Counted from the first letter of the stretch, positions 8,318 to 18,215 are shown. The stretch: DNA of 64,000 bases from TC-15 sp034437275 (GCA_034437275.1 DAOTUD010000031.1:1-64000), one strand, 5' to 3'. Notes: generated by a model from the letters alone, not told the origin. Program-made: numbers and translations.

Positions 8318-9437
8318 GTCAAAACTCCGTCCCTGGACCCTCGTCCTGATCGCCAGCCTGCTCTATCTGGGCGCGATCTTCATCCTCAACGATGTCGACC
8401 CGGTCGTCTTCGTCACGCCGGGCGAGTGCTTCAGCCAGTGTGTAGGCCGCGACGGCACCGACTGCCACGACGAGGCCACCGGCACCGACTACAGCGAAGG
8501 CTACGATGGCCAGTTCGCCTATTATATCGCGCGGGACCCACTCGACGCGCCGGACTGCCTGGACGTGCCCGCCTACCGGATGCAGCGCATCCTGCTGCCG
8601 GCGCTGGGCATGGTGCTCAGCTTCGGGCAGGACGGGCTGGTGCCCTGGGCACTGGTGGCGATCAACCTGGCGGCGCTGGTGGGCGGCACCGCGCTGCTGG
8701 AGGATTTGCTGGTCCAGGAGGGGCGCAAGCGCTGGTTTGCGCTCACGTACGGGCTGTTCATCGGCGTGTTCATGGCGGTGCGGCTGAGCACCAACGAGCC
8801 GCTGGCCTACGGGCTGGTGATCGCCGCGATCTGGCTGGGGCAGCATGAACGACGGTGGGCGGCGGCGGGCGTGTTCCTGCTGGCCGGGCTGGCCAAAGAG
8901 ACAATCGGGCTGTTCGTGGCCGGGTACCTGCTGTATTTCGCGCTGCATGGCCGCTGGCGGGACGCGCTGCGGCTGGGGCTGGTGGTGGGCGTGCCGTTTG
9001 CCGCGTGGCAGATCGTGCTGTATGCGTGGCTGGGCGATTTCGGGATCGGATCGGGCGGCGCGCTGGCCACGTCGTTCGAGATCATCCCGTACATGGGCGT
9101 GTGGCGCATCGCCGGGGACAGCCTCGTCGCCTTCATCCTGCTGGGGCTGGGGTTGTTCATCCCCTCTGCCGTACTGCCCAGCGTGTGGGCACTGTGGCAC
9201 ACCGTCCAGGACCTGCGCCGCCAACGCTGGCACCTGTACACCTGCCTGCTGCTGGCCAATGCCGCCATCATGCCGTTCATTCCGTTCTCGACCTACCGCG
9301 AATTTCTGGGGCTGTGGCGCTTCATCCCCGGGCTGGTGATGGTGTTCGTACTCTACGCGGCTCATTACCACTACCGCCGCCCGTTGATGTACAGCACGCT
9401 ATGGATCATGCTGTCGTTGTTTGTGGTGTCGGGCTAG
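8316..9437 (+). CDS. Multi-pass membrane protein, GT-C-like
   Basis: About 373 residues with roughly ten hydrophobic helices. The first extracytoplasmic loop holds four cysteines and the motif EGYDGQFAYYIARDP, which recurs in putative GT-C membrane transferases of actinobacteria and Chloroflexota. No other catalytic motif is clear. The ATG at 8316 was chosen; a GTG at 8310 in frame adds two residues, and neither has a good Shine-Dalgarno site. The start overlaps head-to-head with the ATL start, and the 3' end overlaps the convergent GT2 gene by 39 bases. Function is probably surface glycan synthesis, by context only. Confidence 0.6.
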   Translation: MSKLRPWTLVLIASLLYLGAIFILNDVDPVVFVTPGECFSQCVGRDGTDCHDEATGTDYSEGYDGQFAYYIARDPLDAPDCLDVPAYRMQRILLPALGMVLSFGQDGLVPWALVAINLAALVGGTALLEDLLVQEGRKRWFALTYGLFIGVFMAVRLSTNEPLAYGLVIAAIWLGQHERRWAAAGVFLLAGLAKETIGLFVAGYLLYFALHGRWRDALRLGLVVGVPFAAWQIVLYAWLGDFGIGSGGALATSFEIIPYMGVWRIAGDSLVAFILLGLGLFIPSAVLPSVWALWHTVQDLRRQRWHLYTCLLLANAAIMPFIPFSTYREFLGLWRFIPGLVMVFVLYAAHYHYRRPLMYSTLWIMLSLFVVSG

Positions 9438-10403
9438 CAGCTCCACCAGGAAGCCGCTGCCCCAGGCCAGATGCACGCACGCGAACACCAGCGGCAGCCG
9501 GAACACCAGCCGCCACCCGTCACGGGCGGCCCGCTGGAGCGACGCGGCCAGGTTGGCGATGGTGTAGCTGGCCAGCACGAGCTGCCACAGGCGCGCAACC
9601 AGGCGGCTGAAGGGAGCCAGCAGCGCCCCGCCGGTCAGCGCCGCGACGAAGGCCGGGGCCGCCAGTTGGCGCGGGCGCACCGAGGCCGGGTGCCGCGCCA
9701 GCATCCGCAGCTTCCAGCGGCCATAGCGGAAGAACTGCCACCACAGCGCCGCGAGCGACTGCCGCCCGTAATAATGCGAGCGAATGTCCGGGGCCAGGTA
9801 GACGCGCCCGCCCGCCCGCCGAATCCGGTAGCTGAACTCGTAATCCTCGTTGATCGCCAGCGCCGGGTTGAAATGCCCCACGCGGGTGAACACCTCGCGC
9901 GGCCACGCCCCCAGGTACACCATGTCCACGTAGCCCGGTTCACGGCTAACACGGTAGCGGCTGGGCACGCAGAACGGCGAACGATACGCCGACGCGATAG
10001 CCCTGCCGACCGGCGTAACCCCCTTGAAGCGCAGCGGCCCGCCCACGTAGTCCGCGCCGGTAGCTTGCAGATGATGCACGCAGCGCCGGATGTAATCGGG
10101 CGCAACCAGGGCATGCCCGTCCACGCGCACGATCACATCCCCGCGCGCCGCGTCCAGCCCGACGTTCAGTCCCCGTGCCTGGATGCGTCCAGGGTTGTGG
10201 AGCAGTCGCACGCGCGGGTCCTCCGCCGCGACGGCTTCCACGATGTGCGGCGTGCGGTCGCCGGAGTCGCCATCGACGACCAGCACCTCGACGCGATCCG
10301 CCGGGTAATCCTGGGCGCGCACGGCCTCCAGCGCAATACGAACGAACGCTTCCTCGTTGTAGACCGGCATGATGACCGTCACGAAAGGGAGTGGCGCGGA
10401 CAT
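9399..10403 (-). CDS. Glycosyltransferase family 2, membrane-associated
   Basis: A 334-residue GT2 enzyme with the nucleotide-sugar fold at the N-terminus: VTVIMPVYNEEAF (8-20), LVVDGDSGDRT (42-52) and VRVDGHA, in which the usual DxD is DGH. The acceptor-side acid lies in NEDYEFSYRIRRAGG. One or two hydrophobic helices follow (about 245-320). Layout resembles succinoglycan ExoA-type transferases. It is the last gene of the minus-strand membrane-protein operon, four bases after the preceding stop, and its 3' end overlaps the convergent membrane gene. The sugar is not known. Confidence 0.87.
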   Translation of the reverse strand: MSAPLPFVTVIMPVYNEEAFVRIALEAVRAQDYPADRVEVLVVDGDSGDRTPHIVEAVAAEDPRVRLLHNPGRIQARGLNVGLDAARGDVIVRVDGHALVAPDYIRRCVHHLQATGADYVGGPLRFKGVTPVGRAIASAYRSPFCVPSRYRVSREPGYVDMVYLGAWPREVFTRVGHFNPALAINEDYEFSYRIRRAGGRVYLAPDIRSHYYGRQSLAALWWQFFRYGRWKLRMLARHPASVRPRQLAAPAFVAALTGGALLAPFSRLVARLWQLVLASYTIANLAASLQRAARDGWRLVFRLPLVFACVHLAWGSGFLVELLARHHKQRQHDP

Positions 10404-10407
10404 GCGG

Positions 10408-12750
10408 CTAGCCCGTCCCCTGGCGGCGGGGCCACCACGCGCCGCCCACGATCAGCGCCAGCGCCAGCAGCACGCCAGTCCCGCTGGCGGCTGTGCTCCA
10501 GCGCCAATACGCCGGCGCGTAGCGCAGCGTGATCGTGGATGTGCCGGGCGGAACGGCGACCGCCTGGAACGCCAGATTCGCGCGGTGCAGCGTGGCCGGC
10601 TGCCCGTCGATCTGCGCATCCCAGCCCGGATACCAGGAATTGCTGATCACCAGGAACGCTGCGCCGTCGGTCGTGACGCGGTACTGCATCTCCGTCGGGC
10701 TGGACTTCTGCACGTTGACCGCGCCGGACGTCAGCGGATCGCGGCGACTGCTATCAGGCGGCGCACCGGCCAGGATCACCGTGTGGGCCGGGTCCCAATC
10801 GGGATCGCGCAGCGCATCCTTGATCGCAGTGGCGGAGGTGTGCCAGTCCGCCGCCGGGACCAGCCACGCGAAGGCGTAGTCCTGCGGCGGGGAAAACAGC
10901 GGCTCCAGGCGCGGCCAGTCGCCGTAATCGTACACGCGCGTCACCCCGGCAGCTTGCAGCAGCGGCGTACTGGCGCGGCCCTGCGCCTCGATCAGGGCGC
11001 GGTACTGCGCGTGGTAGCCGACCAGCAGCGGGTCGTTGTTGCTGAAGGCGGGCACATGGTCCAGCATATTGAGGTTGGGCAGCAGCGACGCCCGCACCGC
11101 GCGCCAGTCATCACGCGCGGCCCGGTAGTCGGCGGTGGCAAAGTAGCCCGCGATCTCCGGCCCGGCTTCGTCCTTGTCTTCGTCTGCATCGGAGCCGAAG
11201 GTCACGTCGTAGGTGTAGTCCTCGAACCAGTAGATGCGCCCAGTGATATCGACCGGCGTGGTGTCTTCGGCGAAAAAGTCGCGCGGGACGGTCGGGTTCA
11301 GCCCGTCCGCCGCCCAGGTCAAATCCACCGCTACGAACAGCAGCACCGCCACACGCCACAGCCCCGGCCTGGCCAGCCAGCGCTGGTCCGGCTGCGGCTG
11401 GATCAGCGTGAACAGCGCGGCGACCGTGACCCAGCAGCCCAGCACGATGAAGCCGTCGGTCAGCACGGCCAGATTTTCGGAGGCGATATCCATTGTCTGG
11501 CGCGCGATCAGCGCCACGATCACGGCGGCAGCCCCGCCCGCCGCCGCCAGCCGCATCCAGAACACCAGCCACTTACCACGGCCCCAATGCTGCACGCCGA
11601 TCCCGGCCAGCACCGCCAGCCCAAACGCGGGCAGGATCAGCCAGCGCACCGGCTCGCGGAAGGCGTCGAAGGTCGGCACATGCTCGTACAGCGGGCGAAA
11701 CACCGGCCCGTAGCGCCCCAGCGCGATCAGCAGCGCGCCCAGGCTCAGCAGGCCCCACAGCGGCACGCTGCGGAAAGCCGGGTATGCGTCCAGGTGGCGG
11801 CGCTTGCGCACCCAGCCGGCCAGCGCCGCCAGCGCCGACACGAACGGGATAAAGCCGAGATACAGCGCATCCTCGAAGTAAATACCCTGCGTCAGGTAGC
11901 TGCCGTCGGCGGGCGTGCCGTAAAAATGCGGGCTGAGCAGCGTGATCAGGCGCAAGGGGCTGTAGGACAGATTGGCCGCCGTCGCGAAGTCCAGCCCGTC
12001 GGAACGGTCGGAGGCCAGCAGCAGCTCGCCAGTGGGGACCAACTGCACCGCCGCGATCAGCGCGCCCAGCAGCGCCCCGGCCCCGGCCCGCGCCAGCCCA
12101 GCGATCTGCGCGTGCCAGCCCGCCTGCTGCCCCGCGATCCACAGCGCGTAAAGCCCCACGCCCAGACCGCTGTACCATGTCGTCTGGGCGTGCCCGGCCA
12201 GCAGTTGCAGCCCGCACGCCAGCCCCAGCCAGCCTATGTCACGCCACTGCCGCCGGGTGATGGCGCGGTGCACCAGCCAAAACAACCAGGGCATCCACGC
12301 GCCGGCGTTGGCAGTCGGGAATGACCCGGCCCGCGCGATCAGGTAGCCGCCGAACGCAAACGCCAGCGCGCTGATCCCGCGCCCGAAGTCCGTCAGGCCC
12401 AGCGCCCGCGCAAACAGCCACATGCCCAGCCCCGCCCACAGCACATGCCCCAGCGCGATCAGGTTCATCGCGGTGAGGTCGGGCAGCACGAGCCACAGCC
12501 AGTTGGGCGGATAAAAGACGGCGGTCTGGTAATTGGCCAACAGCGGCGCACCGGCCCCCACATACGGATTCCAGGCGGGCAGCCGCCCGGCGCGCAGTTC
12601 GGCAAAGGCGAAATGCCGCCAGGGGTAGAATTGCAGCGACGGCAGCCCCCAAAACAGCGTCTCCCCGCGCAGCAGCGGGTAAAACAGGACCGCCAGCATC
12701 CCCGCCAGCAGCGCGAAGGGCAGCCACCGGATGAGCTTACGTTGAGTCAC
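10408..12750 (-). CDS. YfhO-like large membrane protein (copy B)
   Basis: A 780-residue membrane protein with about 12 helices and a long C-terminal soluble beta domain. The region FYPWRHFAFAELRAGRLPAW and NPYVGAGAPLLANYQTA near residues 41-75 matches the YfhO family of predicted GT-C enzymes, one member of which glycosylates lipoteichoic acid in Gram-positives. It starts with GTG, 14 bases inside the preceding gene. It aligns by eye with the gene at 14358 (P-x-W-x-P, G-x-P, AN, YP-x-x-WL, H-x-x-x-AG-x-G-x-W), so the two are paralogues. Substrate is unknown. Confidence 0.75.
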   Translation of the reverse strand: MTQRKLIRWLPFALLAGMLAVLFYPLLRGETLFWGLPSLQFYPWRHFAFAELRAGRLPAWNPYVGAGAPLLANYQTAVFYPPNWLWLVLPDLTAMNLIALGHVLWAGLGMWLFARALGLTDFGRGISALAFAFGGYLIARAGSFPTANAGAWMPWLFWLVHRAITRRQWRDIGWLGLACGLQLLAGHAQTTWYSGLGVGLYALWIAGQQAGWHAQIAGLARAGAGALLGALIAAVQLVPTGELLLASDRSDGLDFATAANLSYSPLRLITLLSPHFYGTPADGSYLTQGIYFEDALYLGFIPFVSALAALAGWVRKRRHLDAYPAFRSVPLWGLLSLGALLIALGRYGPVFRPLYEHVPTFDAFREPVRWLILPAFGLAVLAGIGVQHWGRGKWLVFWMRLAAAGGAAAVIVALIARQTMDIASENLAVLTDGFIVLGCWVTVAALFTLIQPQPDQRWLARPGLWRVAVLLFVAVDLTWAADGLNPTVPRDFFAEDTTPVDITGRIYWFEDYTYDVTFGSDADEDKDEAGPEIAGYFATADYRAARDDWRAVRASLLPNLNMLDHVPAFSNNDPLLVGYHAQYRALIEAQGRASTPLLQAAGVTRVYDYGDWPRLEPLFSPPQDYAFAWLVPAADWHTSATAIKDALRDPDWDPAHTVILAGAPPDSSRRDPLTSGAVNVQKSSPTEMQYRVTTDGAAFLVISNSWYPGWDAQIDGQPATLHRANLAFQAVAVPPGTSTITLRYAPAYWRWSTAASGTGVLLALALIVGGAWWPRRQGTG

Positions 12751-14365
12751 GCGGCGTCACCTCGTAGATCGTATAGTCGCCCTGCGCGTAGATCGGCGTG
12801 AGCCGGGGATAGGCCGCCGCGATATCCCAGGCGGGCGTCGCGCTGTACTCGACTTCCAGCGGACCGTAGAACACGTAATCGACCGCATCCAGCAGCGCGT
12901 GCGCCGTGCGCGCGTCGAGGTCTCCGGCGAAGAACTGCTCGGCGCGGTCCGTTTTCTCGTCGGAGTCGATGGTCTCCGGGCCATGCCCCACGTAGGCGAC
13001 CAGGCCGGTGTAGGCTGGGATGACGTTACCCGTCTGCTTGACGCTGAGCACGACGGCATCCTGTGGCGCGCTATCGTCCAGCGCCGCCAGCGCGGCCCGT
13101 TCCGCCGGGGGACGAAACAGCGGGCGGCCAGGGGACAGCACGCTGACCATCGCCCCGGCCCACAGCAGCAGCGTGGTGGGCAGCGCCAGCGCCAGCAGCA
13201 CGTTCTGCGCGCGGGTTCGGGCGCGGCGCGACGAAAACGCCAGGTTTACCCCGGCCACCGCCAGCACGCCCAACGGCACGATTACGCCCTCAGCCAGCCG
13301 CCGCTGCACATTGATCGGCAGGTAGACCAGCGGCAGCGCGATCACGACCCACGTCGCCAGCAGCAGGTGCGGCGGCGTGCCCATGCGCCACGCCCCGCGC
13401 AGCGCGGCCACCGCCGGGACCGCCAGCACGATATACCCGAAGACGTAGTGCAGCGGGTGCGGCGCGGCCAGTTGGTTCTGGGCGGACCACTCGCGCAGCA
13501 CGTCGCTGGTGAGGAACACCAGCCCGCTGTAGAGCAGCACCGGCGCAGCGATGATCCCGGCCAGCGCCGCCCGCCAGAACAGCGCCCAGGGAAAAGCCCT
13601 GTGGCGCAGCCAGACCGCCAGTCCCCAGCAGCCCAACAGCACATACAGCACCGCCACGTAAAACGGCACGCACAGCCCCATCACCGCCCAGCACAGCCCG
13701 GCCAACACCGGCCAGCGCCACTCGTCCGGCTGCGCCAGCCCGCGAAACAGCAGCAGCAAGCCCCCCAGCAGCCCGCTGCGTGCCAGCGCCAGATGCGGCA
13801 GCCCAAACAGGATCAGGAAGCTGTAACCCTCCGGCACGTAAAAATCCAGCGGCAGCGCGCCGAGCAGATGGTCCCGCCCCAGCAGCGCCAGCAACCAGCC
13901 CAATCCACCGCCCAGGACCACCAGCACCAGCGCCACCATCCGCGCGCCAGGACGGCGCAAAAACGCGGCCACAAAGCGATAACTGACCAGGATCAGCAGC
14001 GTGCCAAACACGATCCGCGCGACATGGAACGTGATCGCCAGGTCAGGACCGCCGCCCTCCACAAACAGGCCGGTGATCTGGCCCAGCAGCAGGTAGGGCA
14101 GGAACAGCAGTGCGCCGTCGTGCGGCTCGGACGTATAGCGCAGCGTGAACAGCCAATCCCCGCGCGCGCCGAGGCGCATCTTGGCGAGGTAGCTGTAGCC
14201 GTCGTCGGCCCCGAACACGAAGCCGCCGAACGTCCAGCCGTCGCCCGCTGCCAGCCAGCCGAGCAGGTACGGCAGCGTGGTGAAGGCCATCACCAGGACG
14301 GCAAACACCCCCACCCGCCGCCACTCCTGCCGGGTGACGGCCTGGATATCCGGCCCATCAGGCAC
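12737..14365 (-). CDS. Multi-pass membrane protein, paralogue of the 16432 gene (copy B)
   Basis: A 542-residue membrane protein with about 12 helices. It shares with the gene at 16432 the order GDDGYSYLAKMRLG-ARGDWLF, then SEPHDGALLF, then FHVARIVFGTLL, then VLGGGLGWLLAL, clear enough for paralogy by eye. The Asp-rich first loop and the HDGA motif suggest a polyprenyl-linked GT-C-type enzyme or a flippase partner. It starts at GTG, eight bases inside the preceding gene, and its 3' end overlaps the next gene by 14 bases. I do not recognise a named family. Confidence 0.6.
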   Translation of the reverse strand: MPDGPDIQAVTRQEWRRVGVFAVLVMAFTTLPYLLGWLAAGDGWTFGGFVFGADDGYSYLAKMRLGARGDWLFTLRYTSEPHDGALLFLPYLLLGQITGLFVEGGGPDLAITFHVARIVFGTLLILVSYRFVAAFLRRPGARMVALVLVVLGGGLGWLLALLGRDHLLGALPLDFYVPEGYSFLILFGLPHLALARSGLLGGLLLLFRGLAQPDEWRWPVLAGLCWAVMGLCVPFYVAVLYVLLGCWGLAVWLRHRAFPWALFWRAALAGIIAAPVLLYSGLVFLTSDVLREWSAQNQLAAPHPLHYVFGYIVLAVPAVAALRGAWRMGTPPHLLLATWVVIALPLVYLPINVQRRLAEGVIVPLGVLAVAGVNLAFSSRRARTRAQNVLLALALPTTLLLWAGAMVSVLSPGRPLFRPPAERAALAALDDSAPQDAVVLSVKQTGNVIPAYTGLVAYVGHGPETIDSDEKTDRAEQFFAGDLDARTAHALLDAVDYVFYGPLEVEYSATPAWDIAAAYPRLTPIYAQGDYTIYEVTPRDST

Positions 14366-16472
14366 GCCGCACCATCCACCACCCGGCCAGCCCGAACGTG
14401 ATCAGAATGCCCGCCATCGACGCCCCGGCCCACACCTCCGACCGGCTGTATTCAAAGCTGGCGGTCGCGTCACTGGCAGCCCCGGACACGCTCAGCACCG
14501 GCGTGTCGACGTCCTGCCAGCGCCCCGGCGCAACCGGGAAGATCACGCCGTTGGGGGTCGAGCCAGCGACCACCGTCACGCGGTTCGGCCCGTCCCATGC
14601 CAGCCGCACATCCCGCGCGAACATGTTGCGATAGACGTAGACCGTGCCCTGCGGCGTCTCGACCCGGGACCAGAGCACCAGCCCGTCCGCGTCGATCTCA
14701 AACACGGCGATGACGTGCGTCACCAGCCAGCGCCCCAACAGGTCCGCGTCCAGCGGCGCGCCCCGGTTCGCGGTGACGAGCACATCCTGCTCGTCGCCGT
14801 CGCCTGCGTAGGGCGGGATGGTCACGCTGTAGCCGTCGACCGGCACCCCGGTCGCCAGTTCGGCAGCGACGACATACTCCGCGATCTGGAAGGGATCGAC
14901 GCCGCCAAACTGCGGGATCTCCCAATAGGCAGCGGCCTGCTGCGGCAGGCTGTAGCTGGGCGAATAGACGCGCACCGCGCCATCCGCGCGCAGGGTATCG
15001 GCCAATTCCGCGTACGGGTCGAGCCACTCGTCTTTGGCGTGCCCTTCGACCAGCGCCAGGTCGATCCAGACCACGTCGGCGATCACCACCAGCGCGAACA
15101 GCGCCATCAGCGGGCGGGCGGACAACTTGCCGAACAGCGCCAGCGCCACCCCCAGCATCACCAGCGGTAGCGCCAGCGTCCCCAGCACGGTCGTTACTTC
15201 CAGCGGCGGCGCGAGCATAAACAGGCTGGACACGCTGCACACGATCCCGCCGCCCAGCACGCCCACCACCGCCAGCCGGACCGCGCGGCGCGCATCGGGC
15301 GGGCGCTCGGCGAGCAACTGCGCGCCCCACGCCGCGAGATAGGGCATCACCAGCGCCGCAACCAGCCACACACGCGGCGGCACGCGCAGCCAGCGCAGCG
15401 GTGGCAGCAGCCACGTCAGCAGCGGCCACAGCACGAAATTATCGCCCATCGCATACAGCGCCACGAAAACCAGCAACCCGCCCCACAACGCGAAACGGCG
15501 CGGTTGCAGCACCAGCGCCACGATCACCAGCACCAGCGTGCTCACCCCGGCGTAGACCAGCGTTTCCCACGTCCCGCCGTGATCGCCGAGCAGCAGCCCC
15601 AGCCACTGCCCCGGCTCCAGGCTGTGTACGGCGGCGTCATTGCGCGTCATGTCCGCGCGCGAGAGATCGCCCGCCATCAACAGCAAGGGCATCCACTGGA
15701 TCGCGGTCAGACCCAGCACCAACAGCGCCGCGCTGCCGATGGTCAGCAGCACCTTTCGCACATCAGCCCAGGCACGCAGCGCCGTGATCTGCCGCCAGCG
15801 CCACAGCGCATACACGCCCGCCGTCATGAAGATGTACACGCTCAGGCGCATATCGGCCAGCACACTCAGCGATCCGAACAGCGCCAGCCATACCACAGCG
15901 TGCCGGGCGGGTGCCGGCTGCACGGTGCGCTGCACGGCCCACAACAGCCAGGGGAACCATCCCAGCGCGTACACGATATCCAGGTGCCCGGCCCCGAAGG
16001 TCGCCATCACGCGCGGCGCGAACGCATAGCCGAAGCCCGCCAGCGCCGCCGGCCAGGGTTGCAGCCCGGTCTCGCGGCCCCAGGCCCAGGCTCCGGTCCC
16101 GGCCAGCAGCAGGTGCAGCCCGGCCAGCACGTTGAGATGCAGCGCCGGCGGCAGCACAATCACCAGCCATTGCAGCGGATACCACGCTTTGTTGAGGGGG
16201 TTAGCCGCGAACGGTTGGCCGCTCATCAGCAGCGGTCGCCACAACGGCCAGGTGTGGTCCTCGCGCACGGTGCGCCGCAGGAACAGCGCGTTCGGCCAAT
16301 GGCTCGTCACCGCGTCCGAAAACTCCGACGCGGGCAAATAGGGCAGCCGGTCTGGACCCAGGCCGGTGATGATCCAGAAGGCGAGCAGCCCCAAAAACAG
16401 CGCCGCCCCAAAGATCACGACGGCGGGCGGACTATTCCACCGTATAGAGCGTAACTGTGTCGTCACCGTCAC
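14358..16472 (-). CDS. YfhO-like large membrane protein (copy A)
   Basis: About 704 residues, with around 12 helices and a C-terminal soluble beta-rich domain ending in one more helix (about 680-700). The stretch TWPLWRPLLMSGQPFAANPL and WYPLQWLVIVLPPALHLN matches the gene at 10408 and the YfhO group. The GTG at 16472 has AGGA eight bases upstream; a TTG at 16475 is the other option. Either start lies about 40 bases inside the upstream gene. With the gene before it, it forms the first of two similar membrane-protein pairs. Confidence 0.7.
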   Translation of the reverse strand: MTVTTQLRSIRWNSPPAVVIFGAALFLGLLAFWIITGLGPDRLPYLPASEFSDAVTSHWPNALFLRRTVREDHTWPLWRPLLMSGQPFAANPLNKAWYPLQWLVIVLPPALHLNVLAGLHLLLAGTGAWAWGRETGLQPWPAALAGFGYAFAPRVMATFGAGHLDIVYALGWFPWLLWAVQRTVQPAPARHAVVWLALFGSLSVLADMRLSVYIFMTAGVYALWRWRQITALRAWADVRKVLLTIGSAALLVLGLTAIQWMPLLLMAGDLSRADMTRNDAAVHSLEPGQWLGLLLGDHGGTWETLVYAGVSTLVLVIVALVLQPRRFALWGGLLVFVALYAMGDNFVLWPLLTWLLPPLRWLRVPPRVWLVAALVMPYLAAWGAQLLAERPPDARRAVRLAVVGVLGGGIVCSVSSLFMLAPPLEVTTVLGTLALPLVMLGVALALFGKLSARPLMALFALVVIADVVWIDLALVEGHAKDEWLDPYAELADTLRADGAVRVYSPSYSLPQQAAAYWEIPQFGGVDPFQIAEYVVAAELATGVPVDGYSVTIPPYAGDGDEQDVLVTANRGAPLDADLLGRWLVTHVIAVFEIDADGLVLWSRVETPQGTVYVYRNMFARDVRLAWDGPNRVTVVAGSTPNGVIFPVAPGRWQDVDTPVLSVSGAASDATASFEYSRSEVWAGASMAGILITFGLAGWWMVRRA

Positions 16473-18108
16473 CAAACATTTCCTGTGTTATATCCGGGTT
16501 CGCTTCGAGTTCGGCGATACACTTCCCCGCGTTGGGATACGGCGCGCCGTCTGCGTCCTCGGCAAAGCGTTTTTCCTGCGGGCCATAGAAAATATAGCGC
16601 ACCGTAAAGGACAGATCGTCACTCAGCAAGGTAACGCAGTCCTCCCCGCGATACCAGTCTTCGACCTGTTCGAACCGGAGATCGTGCGGCACGGTTTCGT
16701 ACTCGTGCCCATAGACCACAACCTGCGGCGTGTAGGCAGGCACCCACATGCTGACGTTCGGTGCGGCCAGCACCACCGCGCCCTGCTCGCCGTGCGTCTC
16801 CAACCACTGGAACCCATCCCAATACCCGGTTTCCAGCAGCAGCCCGGCGCTTAAGCCGCTGTCAGGGCTGGCCACCGCACCATACAACGGCAGACCCATC
16901 ACAAACAGGTTGGTGGGGATAATGAACACGATCAGGGCGATAACGGCGGGGGCACGCCACTTTTGCGGGACTTTATAGAACCAGTAATCCTCCAACGCCC
17001 GCACCGCGAAATACACCAGCGGGATGATCAGCCCCATGTTTAAGCGCCGCTGCAAGTTGAACGGCATGTACAGCCCGATCACATTCACCACAATCCACAG
17101 CAGCATCAATTGGTCGCCGTCACGCTCAAACCGCCGCACGGCACGGGCTAAGCCCGGAATCGCGACCAGCAGCAGCAACCCGTACCCGGTGATATACAGG
17201 TACGGGGCCGGGGAAGACGTGATGTTTTGCTCGTTGAACTGGCCCATCATGTCGTTGAAGTGAAACACCGCGATATCGTACACGGCGAACGGAATGGCCG
17301 GCAGCCACAACATCGACGCCCAGCGCAGTTCGTAGCCGGGAAACTCGCGCGTTAGCCCGTAGCGGACCAGCACATACACCACCAGCGCGCTCGCGATAGG
17401 CAGCAGGGCGGTGGGCTGGATCAGGGCCATCAGCATCGACAGCAGGATCAGGCCCAACCCGCCGTTATCGACGCTGGGTTCTTCGTTGAACCCGCGCCGG
17501 AACACAATCATATACGTCGAGGCGATCAGGGCCAGGCTGGCGATGCTCAGCGGGAAGTGCGCGTTGGTATAGGCCGCATACAGCGGGAACGCCTCCGGAA
17601 TGTTCAGATCGGCGGAGATCACGTCCGGGTCGAACACCAGCACCAGCCATCCCAGCCCCGAGCCGACCGATATCAGCGTAAAATACAACCGGCGGGGCCG
17701 CAGCCGGACCCATACCGTCGCCCCGAACTGGTACAGGGAAATGAACATAAACAGGCTGGTGGCGACCCGTGCCAGATGAAACACCAGCAGATTCGACAAA
17801 CCCGTGATGCGCGCAGCATGGCCGAGAAACAGGTAAAACGTGTGGAACCCCGCTCCATCGTGCGCTTCCGGGGTGTGACGCAGCTCAAACAGCCACGATC
17901 CCTGCCGGCCCTGTTCGATCTTCGCAAGATAGGTGGCGCCATCGCTGGGGTTGGAGAGCATCCCCAAAAATTGCCAATCGGCATTGGACTCATTGCTGCC
18001 CAGCGCCCAGGCATAGGGGACCAATGTCAGCGCGACCAGTATCCCGCTGATGATAATGACCCAGCGCCATTCGGTCTTTGAAACATCAACAGAGCGTAGT
18101 GTTTGCAT
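16432..18108 (-). CDS. Multi-pass membrane protein (copy A), first gene of glycan operon
   Basis: A 558-residue membrane protein with about 12 helices. NPSDGATYLAKIEQGRQGSW and TPEAHDGAGFHTFYLFLG define the extracytoplasmic N-terminal loop, with FHLARVATSLFMF and VGSGLGWLVLVF following. These match the gene at 12737. GAGG lies five bases before the ATG. It opens an overlapping operon running 18108 down to 9399. Upstream, its promoter region is shared with the divergent zinc-ribbon gene; a TATACT on this strand (18155-18150) overlaps the other gene's -10 box. Function is probably in cell-surface glycan assembly, from context. Confidence 0.6.
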   Translation of the reverse strand: MQTLRSVDVSKTEWRWVIIISGILVALTLVPYAWALGSNESNADWQFLGMLSNPSDGATYLAKIEQGRQGSWLFELRHTPEAHDGAGFHTFYLFLGHAARITGLSNLLVFHLARVATSLFMFISLYQFGATVWVRLRPRRLYFTLISVGSGLGWLVLVFDPDVISADLNIPEAFPLYAAYTNAHFPLSIASLALIASTYMIVFRRGFNEEPSVDNGGLGLILLSMLMALIQPTALLPIASALVVYVLVRYGLTREFPGYELRWASMLWLPAIPFAVYDIAVFHFNDMMGQFNEQNITSSPAPYLYITGYGLLLLVAIPGLARAVRRFERDGDQLMLLWIVVNVIGLYMPFNLQRRLNMGLIIPLVYFAVRALEDYWFYKVPQKWRAPAVIALIVFIIPTNLFVMGLPLYGAVASPDSGLSAGLLLETGYWDGFQWLETHGEQGAVVLAAPNVSMWVPAYTPQVVVYGHEYETVPHDLRFEQVEDWYRGEDCVTLLSDDLSFTVRYIFYGPQEKRFAEDADGAPYPNAGKCIAELEANPDITQEMFGDGDDTVTLYTVE

Positions 18109-18127
18109 AGAAACCTCGCTGTAGGGT

Positions 18128-18157
18128 TTGCCGTGCGATTCTGCCGTATAGTATAAT
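18128..18157 (+). promoter_or_regulatory. Promoter of zinc-ribbon gene, overlapping divergent promoter
   Basis: TTGCCG at 18128-18133 and TATAAT at 18152-18157 are 18 bases apart. A TATACT on the minus strand at 18155-18150 overlaps the -10 box, so RNA polymerase could bind in one direction at a time. Confidence 0.55.
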
Positions 18158-18215
18158 GCCTTAACTGTATGCTCATTTTACATCGACATGCCCGTTGTGC
18201 CAGCCAGAGGAAAAT

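Noticed and set aside
10369..12324. A 651-codon plus-strand frame across the YfhO-like gene
   Set aside because: The product is extremely rich in Arg, Gln and His with no hydrophobic pattern or motif, typical of the complement of a membrane-protein gene.
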